A stretch of DNA of 34,634 bases from Comamonadaceae bacterium (lineage in GTDB: Bacteria; Pseudomonadota; Gammaproteobacteria; Burkholderiales; Burkholderiaceae_C), in the NCBI GenBank assembly GCA_947450895.1, contig CANFWT010000026.1, positions 1 through 34,634 on the forward strand, read 5' to 3'. Each line of letters begins with the position of its first letter. The stretch's first letter is position 1. The notes beneath the pieces are model-generated. The model had not been told where the DNA came from, made no database searches, and was given only the letters and a program-made list of their open reading frames with translations. The translations under genes were made by a program, and so were the position numbers. This document shows positions 21,542 to 29,713 of the stretch, one piece after another.

Positions 21542-24510
21542 GGTTTTTTTCCTCCGGCCTTCTTCTTGCCCGCAAAGTAAGTCAGCACCTGCGCCGCCTT
21601 GCCCACCACGCCGGGCACCGCGGGCATGCTGGCAATTTGCGGGAACGTCTCTTGCGGCTCTTCGGGGTCTGCGGGACGAATGCGCACGCGCACGTCGTAC
21701 CAGCCGGCCTGGCCGGTGATGGGGTCGGAGTTGCTGATGCGCCCGCTGGCCGTGCCGGCCATGGGCAGTTCTTCGGAAATCAGGTGGTTGAGCAAAAAGC
21801 CCTTGCGCGCCTCGTCGGCGCCGGGGGCGAGTTGCCAGGCGCCGTCGGCTTTGCCAATGGCGTTCCAGGTCCACACCGTGCCGTGTTCTACCGCCTCGCT
21901 GTAGCGCAGCATGCAGCGCACCTGGCCCCATTGGCTTTCCACCCAGGCCCAGCCGCCGTCGGCAATGCCGGCGGCCTGCGCGGTGCGCGGGTTCACATGC
22001 AGGTAGTTGTGGCTGTGGATCTGGCGCAGCCAGGCGTTTTGCGAGTCCCAGGAGTGGTACATCGCCATGGGCCGCTGGGTAATGGCGTTGAGCGGATAGG
22101 CCGCCAGATCGGTGGCATCCTCTTCCAGCGGTGCGTACCAAAAGGGCAGCGGGTCGAAATAGGTGCTGATGCGCGCGCGCAGGTGCTCGGGCGGCTGGCG
22201 GCCCTCAGACTTGCCCTGGGCGGCCAGGCGAAAGGCTTGCAGCGTGTCGGAATAAATGGCGAGCTGCACCGGGTCGTTCTTTTGGCGCCAGCCTTTGTCC
22301 TTGGCAAAGTCCAGATATTCCCGGTTCCAATTACGCATGTAGTGCATGGCCTCGGGCATGGGGTACTGGAACACGCAGTCGTTCTTCTCGTAGGCCTCCC
22401 ACTGCTTGGGGTTGGGTTCGCCGCGCAGGTGTTCGTCACCGTTTTTGCCGCGCCAGCCCATCAAAAAGCCAATGCCGGGTTGGGGCTGAAAGTTCACCAC
22501 AAAGTCCGGGTAGCCGGTGAACTTGCGCCCCCCCTCGGGCGTGGTGAACGCTGGAAACTTCAGGCGCCCCGCCAGCTCAATCAGCACCTCTTGGAACGGA
22601 CGGCATTCGCCCAGCGGTTTCACCACCGGAATGCGCACCGAATCCACCGGGCCGTCAAATTCTGAGATCGGCCGGTCCAGCATGCCCATCACGTCATGGC
22701 GTTCCAGGTAAGTCGTATCCGGCAGCACCAGGTCGGCAAAAGCCACGGTTTCGCTCTGGAAGGCGTCGCAAACGACGATGAAGGGAATCACGTGCTCGCC
22801 CTTCTCGTCCTTGCGGTTGAGCATTTCGCGCACGCCCATGGTGTTCATGGAACTGTTCCAGGCCATATTGGCCATGAAGACCATCAGCGTGTCAATACGG
22901 TAGGGGTCGCCCTTGGCCGCGTTGGTGATCACGTTGTGCATCATGCCGTGGGCTGAGAGCGGATGCTCCCACGAGAAGGCGTGGTCAATGCGGATGGGCG
23001 AGCCGTCAGGGTTGATGGCCAGCTCGTCCGGGTGGGCGGGGAAACCCAGTGGCGCGGCGTTGAGCGGCGTGTTGGGCTGAATCATCTCGGGCGAATTGAA
23101 GGCCCGGTAATTGGGCACGATGTGGCGCGGGTAGGGCGCCTTGTGCCGAAAGCCGCCGGGCGCGTCAATCGTGCCCAGCACGCTCATCAGTACGGCCAGT
23201 GCGCGCACCGTCTGAAAGCCGTTGGAATGCGCCGCCAGTCCGCGCATGGCGTGAAAGGCCAGGGGCCGCGCCTGCGTGCTCGGGTGCACTTTGCCCCAGG
23301 CGTCGGTCCAGGGAATAGGCAGCTCGAACGCCTGCTTCAAGGCCGCGTTGCCCATTTCTTGCGCCAGCGCCACGATGCGCGCCGCAGCGATGCCGGTAAC
23401 GCCCGCCGCCCATTCAGGCGTGCAACTCGCCACGCGCTCGCGCAGCAACTGAAACGCCGGGGTCACGCGCGTGCCGTCGGCCAGGGTGTAAAAGCCTTCA
23501 GGTGGGGCTTCCAGCGCTGGGTCGCAACCGTCGGCAATGCCTTCGGGATAGGCGTTGAGCACCGTGCCGCTGGTCTTGTCAAAAATCAGTTTGTTGTGCG
23601 GGTTGCGGCCATCGCCCGGCGGGCCTTTTTCCGGGTTGGCGTCAAAGGCAAACAGGCCTTCGCGCGCACCCTCGTCCAGCACGACCAGTTGCGGCGCATT
23701 GGTAAAGCGCTTCAAAAACGCATGGTCCAGCGTGTCGGTGCGTATCAGCTCGTGCAAGAGCGCCATCAAGAGTGCGCCGTCGGTGCCGGGCTTGATGGGA
23801 ATCCATTCGTCGGCAATCGCTGAGTAACCCGTGCGAATCGGGTTGATCGAGATAAAGCGCCCGCCGTTGCGCTTGAACTTGGACAGCGCAATCTTCATCG
23901 GGTTGCTGTGGTGGTCTTCGGCGGTGCCGAGCATGACAAACACCTTGGAGCGGTCCAGGTCCGGCCCGCCAAATTCCCAAAAGCTGCCGCCCACGGTGTA
24001 AATCATGCCGGCAGCCATATTGACCGAGCAAAAGCCGCCGTGCGCCGCGTAGTTGGGCGTGCCGAACTGGCGGGCGAACAAGCCGGTCAGCGCCTGCATC
24101 TGGTCGCGCCCGGTGAACAGCGCAAATTTCTTGGGGTCGGTGGAGCGGATTTTTTGCAGACGCTCGGTCAGGATCTCGTAGGCTTTTTCCCAGCTAATGG
24201 CCTCGAACTCAGACGCGCCACGCTCGCTGCCGGGCTTGCGCAACAGCGGCTGCGTCAGGCGCGCGGGCGAGACCTGTTTCATGATGCCCGCAGAACCCTT
24301 GGCGCAAATCACGCCTTGGTTGAGCGGATGGTTCGGGTTGCCGTCGATGTAGCGCACTTCGGGGCCGTTCTCGCCCTCGCGCAAATGCACGCGGATGCCG
24401 CAGCGGCAGGCGCACATATAGCAGGTGGTGCACTTGATGGTGGTCTCGGCGGTGGGCGTGGGCGCCGCCAGAGGCTGGTGCAGTGGCTCGGAGGATAAAA
24501 ACTTGAACAT
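21538..24510 (-). CDS. soeA: Molybdopterin oxidoreductase large subunit, probable sulfite dehydrogenase (SoeA-like)
   Basis: A 990-residue bis-MGD molybdoenzyme. An N-terminal 4Fe-4S site is given by C30, C33, C37 and C69 (CYMCACRCG; GVICAKG), with extra cysteines C27 and C35 beside it. Cys161 in HGGFCSVNMAAGM is the likely Mo ligand. Later blocks include FVMLGTAEDHHSNPMK, VCDAFQSETVAFADLVLPD and GRISNSDPITGQAGWYDVRV, as expected for the family. There is no twin-arginine signal, unlike DmsA or PsrA, which fits cytoplasmic SoeA. Known SoeABC oxidises sulfite to sulfate and reduces quinone. That activity here is inferred from linkage to xsc, which releases sulfite. ATG 24510 follows AAGG; ackA ends 34 bp upstream. 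Confidence 0.78.
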   Translation of the reverse strand: MFKFLSSEPLHQPLAAPTPTAETTIKCTTCYMCACRCGIRVHLREGENGPEVRYIDGNPNHPLNQGVICAKGSAGIMKQVSPARLTQPLLRKPGSERGASEFEAISWEKAYEILTERLQKIRSTDPKKFALFTGRDQMQALTGLFARQFGTPNYAAHGGFCSVNMAAGMIYTVGGSFWEFGGPDLDRSKVFVMLGTAEDHHSNPMKIALSKFKRNGGRFISINPIRTGYSAIADEWIPIKPGTDGALLMALLHELIRTDTLDHAFLKRFTNAPQLVVLDEGAREGLFAFDANPEKGPPGDGRNPHNKLIFDKTSGTVLNAYPEGIADGCDPALEAPPEGFYTLADGTRVTPAFQLLRERVASCTPEWAAGVTGIAAARIVALAQEMGNAALKQAFELPIPWTDAWGKVHPSTQARPLAFHAMRGLAAHSNGFQTVRALAVLMSVLGTIDAPGGFRHKAPYPRHIVPNYRAFNSPEMIQPNTPLNAAPLGFPAHPDELAINPDGSPIRIDHAFSWEHPLSAHGMMHNVITNAAKGDPYRIDTLMVFMANMAWNSSMNTMGVREMLNRKDEKGEHVIPFIVVCDAFQSETVAFADLVLPDTTYLERHDVMGMLDRPISEFDGPVDSVRIPVVKPLGECRPFQEVLIELAGRLKFPAFTTPEGGRKFTGYPDFVVNFQPQPGIGFLMGWRGKNGDEHLRGEPNPKQWEAYEKNDCVFQYPMPEAMHYMRNWNREYLDFAKDKGWRQKNDPVQLAIYSDTLQAFRLAAQGKSEGRQPPEHLRARISTYFDPLPFWYAPLEEDATDLAAYPLNAITQRPMAMYHSWDSQNAWLRQIHSHNYLHVNPRTAQAAGIADGGWAWVESQWGQVRCMLRYSEAVEHGTVWTWNAIGKADGAWQLAPGADEARKGFLLNHLISEELPMAGTASGRISNSDPITGQAGWYDVRVRIRPADPEEPQETFPQIASMPAVPGVVGKAAQVLTYFAGKKKAGGKKP

Positions 24511-24544
24511 GCGTGCCTTGCGGTGGTGGGCTTACGGTGGGTGC

Positions 24545-25657
24545 TTAGGCGACGGCGCCCCAGGCCAGCTGCGCGGTGTGGCGGGCAATGACCGCCTCTT
24601 CATTGGTGCGCAGCACCAGCACCGGCACCGGGCTGGTGGCGGCGCTGATGGTGGCGCGGCCCGCTTGGTTGGCCTGGGCGTCGAGCTGCAAGCCCATCCA
24701 GGCGGCGCCTTGCACGATGCGCTGGCGCAACGCCACCGCGTTTTCGCCCATGCCGCCGGTAAACACCAGCGCGTCCATGCCGCGCAGCGCCGAGGCCATG
24801 GCCGCTATTTCGCGCAGCACCTGCTCCACAAAATAGTCAATCGCCATGGCCGCCTGCGGCAGCGCTGAAGCTTCGAGCGTGCGCATGTCGCTGGACACGC
24901 CCGACAAGCCCAGCAAGCCCGCGCCGTGGTAGAGCAAATGCGCCACTTCCTCCGTGCTGCGGTCCTGCAGCAAGTGCAGCACCACAGCCGGGTCCAGCCG
25001 CCCGCAGCGCGTGCCCATGGGCAAACCGTCCAGGGGCGAAAAGCCCATGGTGGTGGCCACCGAGCGCGCGTCGTGCATGGCGCACAGGGACGCACCGTTG
25101 CCCAGGTGCGCCACCACCACCCGGCCAGCGGCCAAGGCCGGGTTGTGGGAGCGCAGTTGCTGGGCAATCGATTCGTAGCTCAGGCCGTGGAAGCCGTAGC
25201 GGCGCACGCCCGCATCAAACAGCGCCTGCGGCAGCGCAAAGCGCTGGTTGATCTGCGGCATGCTGCGGTGAAAAGCGGTGTCAAAACAGGCCACCTGCGG
25301 CACCCCGGCAAAGGCCTGGCGCGCCGCCACCATGCCCGCCAGGTTGTGCGGCTGGTGCAAAGGCGCCAGCGGCGACAGGCCGGCCACGGCGTCCAGCACC
25401 GCCTCATTCACCCGCACCGGCGCGTCAAACTGGGTGCCGCCGTGCACCACCCGGTGGCCCACGGCGCCAATGTGCACACCGCCCAAGCCGTCCAGCACCT
25501 GTTGCAGCGCCTGCGCATGGTTGGCCACGCCGCCGCTGCCAATGCCGTCTACCTGGCCGCTGCGCACCGGCACCAGCGCCGCGTCGCCACGGGCAAACAG
25601 CGCGAACTTGACCGACGACGAGCCCGCGTTGAGCGTGAGCAGGTGTTCCTGGGCCAT
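24545..25657 (-). CDS. ackA: Acetate kinase
   Basis: A 370-residue acetokinase, a little shorter than the usual 390-410. Key positions are visible: Asn10 and the phosphate-binding SSSVK (13-17), Arg69 in GHRVVHGG, catalytic Asp126 in FDTAFH, His157 in YGFHGLS, the HLGNGAS loop (184-190) and FTGGMGENA near the C-terminus. It converts acetyl phosphate and ADP to acetate and ATP. It lies 26 bp after xsc, whose product is acetyl phosphate, and 34 bp before the soeA-like gene, so it probably harvests the energy of sulfonate cleavage. I chose ATG 25657 (MAQEHLLTLNAGSS); the 38-residue upstream extension overlaps xsc. Butyrate or propionate kinase is a less likely alternative. Confidence 0.9.
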   Translation of the reverse strand: MAQEHLLTLNAGSSSVKFALFARGDAALVPVRSGQVDGIGSGGVANHAQALQQVLDGLGGVHIGAVGHRVVHGGTQFDAPVRVNEAVLDAVAGLSPLAPLHQPHNLAGMVAARQAFAGVPQVACFDTAFHRSMPQINQRFALPQALFDAGVRRYGFHGLSYESIAQQLRSHNPALAAGRVVVAHLGNGASLCAMHDARSVATTMGFSPLDGLPMGTRCGRLDPAVVLHLLQDRSTEEVAHLLYHGAGLLGLSGVSSDMRTLEASALPQAAMAIDYFVEQVLREIAAMASALRGMDALVFTGGMGENAVALRQRIVQGAAWMGLQLDAQANQAGRATISAATSPVPVLVLRTNEEAVIARHTAQLAWGAVA

Positions 25658-25683
25658 GGGGTGGCGGGGGGTTAATGTGAAAG

Positions 25684-27501
25684 TTAGACGTAGTCTTTGT
25701 ACTTGTCCAAAAAGCGCACCGGCTTGGCCAGCGCGTCGCGGCGGAAGGGGTCGCCCAGCTCGCGGGTGCACATGATCTCGATCACGCAGGTTTTGCCCTC
25801 GTTCATCTGCATGTCAATGGCGCGCTTGAAGGCCGGGCCTACGTCTTCCAACTTGTCGACCACGATGCCCTCGGCGCCCATGGCGATGGCGATGCCGGCA
25901 AAGCTTTCGCTCTCCAGCTCACCGGCCACAAAGCGGCGGTTGTAAAAGTCCACCTGGTTTTTCTTCTCGGCGCCCCATTGGCGGTTGTGGAAGACCACGG
26001 CGGTCACCGGAATGTCGTGGCGCACGGCGGTCATCAACTCCGACATGCTCATGCCCCAGGCGCCGTCACCGGCGTAGGCCACGGCCGGGCGGTCCATGGC
26101 GGCGGCCTTGGCGCCAATCATGGTGGGCAGCGAATAGCCGCAGTTGCCAAAGCTCATGGGTGCAAAGAAGCTGCGCGGCTCGTCAAAGCGCAGGTAGCTG
26201 TTGGCCACGGCGTTGATGTTGCCAATGTCGGTGGACACCATCACGCGCTTGGGCATGGCTTTTTCCAGCTCGCGCAGCACCTGGCGGGGGTGCAGGTAGG
26301 TGCCGCCGGTGGGCGTGCGTTCGCCTTTGGCCTCGTCAATCATGTCCAGGCTGTAGGGGTCGCGCTCGTGGGTCCAGGCGTCGAGTTCTTGTTCCCAGGC
26401 GGCTTTCTCGGCGGCCACGGTGGCGGCGCGCTCGGCCTTGTTGGCGTCACAGGCCAGGGTGCGCTCGGCCAGGCGCTTGAGCAGCTCTTTGGCCACGGCC
26501 TTGGCGTCGCCGTGGATGCCCACGGTGATCTTTTTCACCAAGCCCAGATTGGTGTGGTCGGCTTCCACCTGGATGATCTTGGCGTCTTTGGGCCAGTAGT
26601 CCATGCCGTGCTGGGGCAGCGTGCCAAACGGGCCCATGCGCGAACCCAGGGCAATCACCACGTCGGCCTGGGCGATGAGCTTCATGGCGGCTTTGGAGCC
26701 CTGGTAACCCAGGGGGCCGGCCCACAGCGGGTGGCTTGCCGGAAAAGAGTCGTTGCGCAAATAGCCATTGGCCACCGGCGCGCCCAGGCGCTCGGCCAGG
26801 GCAATGCACTCGGGCACCGCGTCGCCCATCACCACGCCACCACCGGACAGGATGATGGGGAATTTGGCGTTGGCCAGCAGTTCCACGGCAGCAGCCAGGC
26901 TGTTTTCGCCACCCGCGCCGCGCTCCACGCGCATGGGCTTGGGGATTTCGCACTGGATTTCGCCATAAAAATAATCGCGCGGGATATTGAGCTGCGTAGG
27001 CCCCATCTCGGAGATGGCGCGGTCAAAGCAGCGACCGGTGTATTCGGCCATGCGCTTGGGGTTGTTCACATGGCCCTGGTATTTGGTGAACTCTTGGAAC
27101 ATGGGCAGCTGGTGCGCCTCTTGAAAACCGCCCAGGCCCATGCCCATGGTGCCGGTCTCGGGGGTGATCATCACGACCGGGCTGTGCGCCCAATAGGCCG
27201 CTGCAATGGCGGTGACGCAGTTGCTGATGCCGGGGCCGTTTTGGCCGATCACCACGCCGTGGCGGCCGGACACGCGGGCATAGCCGTCGGCCATGTGGGC
27301 AGCGCCTTGCTCGTGCACCACGGGCACCAGGCGGATGCCAGCCGGGGCAAAGATGTCCATCGCGTCCATAAAGGCCGAGCCCATGATGCCGAAGATGTCG
27401 GTCACGCCATTGGCGACCATGGTTTCGACAAAGGCCTCGGAAGGCGTCATTTTCTGCACGCCGCTGACCACGGTGCGGCTGTCTTTGGGGGCTTGGCTCA
27501 T
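25684..27501 (-). CDS. xsc: Sulfoacetaldehyde acetyltransferase
   Basis: A 605-residue thiamine-diphosphate enzyme. Xsc cleaves sulfoacetaldehyde with phosphate to acetyl phosphate and sulfite in the cytoplasm, the key step in breakdown of taurine, isethionate and related C2 sulfonates. The N-terminal domain has Glu64 in VVHEQGAAHMADGYAR, which activates the cofactor, followed by the Xsc-like stretch ITPETGTMGMGLGGFQEAHQ. The cofactor-binding motif starts at YAGDGAWGMSMSELM, near residue 475. These blocks separate it from acetolactate synthase. ATG 27501 follows AGGAG by eight bases. It is the first gene of the apparent xsc-ackA-soeABC operon and faces away from the IclR gene. A 513-residue frame on the opposite strand is a shadow. 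Confidence 0.93.
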   Translation of the reverse strand: MSQAPKDSRTVVSGVQKMTPSEAFVETMVANGVTDIFGIMGSAFMDAMDIFAPAGIRLVPVVHEQGAAHMADGYARVSGRHGVVIGQNGPGISNCVTAIAAAYWAHSPVVMITPETGTMGMGLGGFQEAHQLPMFQEFTKYQGHVNNPKRMAEYTGRCFDRAISEMGPTQLNIPRDYFYGEIQCEIPKPMRVERGAGGENSLAAAVELLANAKFPIILSGGGVVMGDAVPECIALAERLGAPVANGYLRNDSFPASHPLWAGPLGYQGSKAAMKLIAQADVVIALGSRMGPFGTLPQHGMDYWPKDAKIIQVEADHTNLGLVKKITVGIHGDAKAVAKELLKRLAERTLACDANKAERAATVAAEKAAWEQELDAWTHERDPYSLDMIDEAKGERTPTGGTYLHPRQVLRELEKAMPKRVMVSTDIGNINAVANSYLRFDEPRSFFAPMSFGNCGYSLPTMIGAKAAAMDRPAVAYAGDGAWGMSMSELMTAVRHDIPVTAVVFHNRQWGAEKKNQVDFYNRRFVAGELESESFAGIAIAMGAEGIVVDKLEDVGPAFKRAIDMQMNEGKTCVIEIMCTRELGDPFRRDALAKPVRFLDKYKDYV

Positions 27502-27584
27502 CGAAAACTCCTGAAGTGAAAGGGCGCCGGAGGCGGCAAGCATTGCTGCGGCGCACCAAATTTACCTGCAATTGAAACCATGTG

Positions 27585-27599
27585 TTCCGGAAAGCGGAA
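27585..27599. promoter_or_regulatory. Inverted repeat just downstream of the xsc promoter
   Basis: TTCCG at 27585-27589 and CGGAA at 27595-27599 form an inverted repeat around GAAAG. It sits at about +3 to +17 relative to the start of transcription predicted from the xsc promoter, a position suited to a repressor. The adjacent IclR-family protein is the obvious candidate ligand, by inference only. Confidence 0.4.
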
Positions 27600-27608
27600 T
27601 CGGATGCA

Positions 27609-27637
27609 ACTATAGCGATGAAAGCGGCGAGGTGCAA
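27609..27637 (-). promoter_or_regulatory. Candidate promoter of the xsc operon
   Basis: On the minus strand TTGCAC (27637-27632) and TATAGT (27614-27609) are separated by exactly 17 bases. The -10 matches the sigma-70 consensus at five of six positions and the -35 at three. Transcription would start near 27602, leaving about 100 bases of leader before xsc. Confidence 0.5.
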
Positions 27638-27639
27638 CG

Positions 27640-27664
27640 AAAATATCGTTTTATGAAATATTTT
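27640..27664. promoter_or_regulatory. Perfect 7-bp inverted repeat upstream of the xsc -35 box
   Basis: AAAATAT at 27640-27646 and ATATTTT at 27658-27664 are exact reverse complements with an 11-base spacer. It lies directly upstream of the xsc -35 box and before the IclR gene, where an activator of xsc that also controls its own gene would bind. ATTTTGTT is repeated immediately to the right (27660-27667 and again from about 27673). Confidence 0.45.
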
Positions 27665-27698
27665 GTTCCATTATTTTGTTTTGTTCTATCATCACGCC

Positions 27699-28547
27699 AT
27701 GCCTGCCATTCCTCTAGCGCCCCTGGCGCCGCCCACGCCCGTTGAAGTCAGCGGCGACACGCCCACGCTGCGCCTGTTTGCGCTGCTTGAAGTGATTGCC
27801 GCCAAAGACCAGTACTTTTCGCTGCAAAGCCTGGCTGACGAGACGGCGGTGCCCAAACCCACCTTGCACCGCATGCTGCAACAGCTAGAAGGTGCCCAGC
27901 TGCTGGAGCGCAGCGGCGACGGCCGCCACTACGGCACCGGTGTGCGCCTGCGCCGCCTGGCTGAGAACCTGCTCATGAACGACACTGCCCACGGCGCCCG
28001 CCACGCGGTGTTGCGCACGCTGGTGGCCGAGGTGGGCGAGAGCGTCAACCTTACGGCGCTCAGCGGCAGCGAGGTGATTTATCTCGACCGCGTCGAAACC
28101 CCCGCCCCGCTGCGCTTTTATCTGCACCCCGGCTCGCGCGTGCCGGTGCATTGTTCGGCCAGTGGCAAGGTGTTTTTGAGCCAGATGGTCGCCAGCCAAC
28201 GCCAGCGCCTGCTGGACAACACGCCGCTGGAGGCCTTCACCCCCAAAACCCTGACCGCGCCTGAGGCGCTGGAGGCCGAAATTCGCAAGGTCAAACGCCA
28301 AGGCTTTGCCCTGGACAACGAAGAGTTTTTGCCCGGTCTGCTGTGCGTGGCGGTGGCCGTGCCCTCGGGCACCGGGCGCTCCAACCTGTGCGTGGCGGTA
28401 CAAGCCCCGTTGATGCGCCTGACCGCCGACAAGGCGCTGGCGCTGCTGCCCGCGCTACAACGTGCCGCTGCGGCACTCAGCCGCATTGAAACCGACGCCA
28501 CCCCGGCGGGGCAGGCTGCGCCGAACCTGGGTATGGAGGCCGCATGA
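27699..28547 (+). CDS. IclR-family transcriptional regulator
   Basis: A 282-residue regulator. The winged helix-turn-helix is at about 22-80 ([24 protein letters not shown]), and the effector-binding domain follows ([48 protein letters not shown]), standard for IclR. Position divergent from xsc makes it the likely regulator of the sulfonate operon; the inducer is unknown. I prefer ATG 27699 to the upstream in-frame start at 27663. No Shine-Dalgarno sequence precedes it, while TATCAT at 27687-27692 could place the transcription start at the ATG, giving a leaderless message. Its stop overlaps the start of the AAA+ gene (ATGA at 28544-28547), so the regulator and the next gene are coupled. Confidence 0.85.
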   Translation: MPAIPLAPLAPPTPVEVSGDTPTLRLFALLEVIAAKDQYFSLQSLADETAVPKPTLHRMLQQLEGAQLLERSGDGRHYGTGVRLRRLAENLLMNDTAHGARHAVLRTLVAEVGESVNLTALSGSEVIYLDRVETPAPLRFYLHPGSRVPVHCSASGKVFLSQMVASQRQRLLDNTPLEAFTPKTLTAPEALEAEIRKVKRQGFALDNEEFLPGLLCVAVAVPSGTGRSNLCVAVQAPLMRLTADKALALLPALQRAAAALSRIETDATPAGQAAPNLGMEAA

Positions 28548-29539
28548 GCGTCACCCCCCCTCTTTCCCAGACGCCCGTGCCCATGCACCAGGTAGCGGTG
28601 CGCAGCGTGTTTGGCTTTGACAGCCCCTTGCAGGTGCCTGCTTTTGTGGAGCCCAGCGAGCACGTGCCCGAGGTGGATGCCGCCTACCGCTTCAACCCCG
28701 AGGTCACGCTGGCGCTGCTGGCCGGTTTTGCGCACAACCGCCGGGTGCTGGTGCAGGGCTTGCACGGCACCGGCAAGTCCACCCATATTGAGCAAGTGGC
28801 CGCGCGCCTGAACTGGCCTTGCGTGCGCATCAACCTCGACGGCCACATCAGCCGCCTGGACCTGGTGGGGCGCGACGCCGTGGTGCTGCGCGAGGGCCAA
28901 CAAGTCACCGAATTCCAGCAAGGCATGGTGCCCTGGGCGTTGCAGCGGCCCATGGCGCTGATCTTTGACGAATACGACGCCGGCCGGCCCGACGTGATGT
29001 TTGTCATCCAGCGCCTGCTCGAGCGCGAGGGCCAGTTCACCCTGCTCGACCAAAACACCGTGCTGCGCGCGCACCCGCAGTTCCGCCTGTTTGCCACCAG
29101 CAACACCCTGGGCCTGGGTAACTTGAATGGTCTGTACCACGGCGCCCAGCGCCTGAACCACGCGCAGCTCGACCGCTGGAACCTGGTGGCCGCTCTCAAC
29201 TACCTGAGCGCTTCTGAGGAAATCGCCATCGTCGCCGCCCGCGTGCCCGCGCTGGCCGCCCCAGAGCACCAAGCGCTGCTGGCGCAAATGGTGGCGCTGG
29301 CCGACCTCACGCGCAAAGGCTTTGCGCTGGGCGACCTGTCCACCGTCATGTCGCCGCGCACCGTGATCACCTGGGCCGAAAACCTGCAGATTTTTGGCAA
29401 CATTGCGCTGGCGCTGCGCCTGTCCTTTGTCAACAAATGCGACGAGGCCGAGCGCGCCACGGTGGCCGAATACTTTCAGCGCTGCTTTGACTTGCCGCTG
29501 CTGGCAGACGGCGCTCCGGCCCCTGCGTCCGGGGCTTGA
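28544..29539 (+). CDS. MoxR-type AAA+ ATPase, CobS-like
   Basis: A 331-residue AAA+ ATPase. The N-terminal region [14 protein letters not shown] and the ATPase core match CobS-like proteins. Walker A is GLHGTGKST (72-80), Walker B is ALIFDEYDA with D142 and E143, and the sensor strand is FATSNT (183-188). CobS with CobT powers cobalt insertion by CobN in aerobic cobalamin synthesis, but no CobN or cobalamin gene is in view. Related AAA+/VWA pairs (CoxD/CoxE, NorQ/NorD, CbbQ/CbbO) mature or reactivate metalloenzymes or Rubisco. Here it follows the IclR gene with overlap and precedes a VWA protein gene by 174 bp, suggesting service to the xsc-ackA-soeABC system. Confidence 0.8.
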   Translation: MSVTPPLSQTPVPMHQVAVRSVFGFDSPLQVPAFVEPSEHVPEVDAAYRFNPEVTLALLAGFAHNRRVLVQGLHGTGKSTHIEQVAARLNWPCVRINLDGHISRLDLVGRDAVVLREGQQVTEFQQGMVPWALQRPMALIFDEYDAGRPDVMFVIQRLLEREGQFTLLDQNTVLRAHPQFRLFATSNTLGLGNLNGLYHGAQRLNHAQLDRWNLVAALNYLSASEEIAIVAARVPALAAPEHQALLAQMVALADLTRKGFALGDLSTVMSPRTVITWAENLQIFGNIALALRLSFVNKCDEAERATVAEYFQRCFDLPLLADGAPAPASGA

Positions 29540-29637
29540 GCCGGTCTATGCGCCCGACGGCGGCTTTTGGCGTGGTGGGCGGGCTGCTTATACAGGCTGA
29601 CGCAAGCGCCAGACCTGGCCCCGGCTGCGGTTCGGAA

Positions 29638-29677
<40 letters not shown>

Positions 29678-29713
29678 GGATCCGTAGCCTGCCCGCGTTT
29701 CGTATCGCTAGCC

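Noticed and set aside
20726..22141. Longer form of the FeS subunit starting at 22141
   Set aside because: The first 200 residues lie inside the large-subunit gene and are arginine-rich; ATG 21541 overlapping the upstream stop is the natural start.
21637..22665. 342-residue plus-strand frame opposite the soeA-like gene
   Set aside because: A shadow of a well-supported molybdoenzyme gene; composition is typical of antisense translation.
19787..24510. Respiratory DMSO reductase DmsABC
   Set aside because: Subunit types fit, but there is no Tat signal on the large subunit, and the operon shares xsc and ackA, which favours sulfite oxidation.
25684..27501. Acetolactate synthase large subunit
   Set aside because: Shares the thiamine-diphosphate fold, but specific blocks such as ITPETGTMGMGLGGFQEAHQ and the ackA/soe context identify Xsc.
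25978..27519. 513-residue open frame opposite xsc
   Set aside because: It mirrors the xsc gene in a GC-rich genome, has a low-complexity His/Gly/Val-rich product, no ribosome binding site and no recognisable domain.
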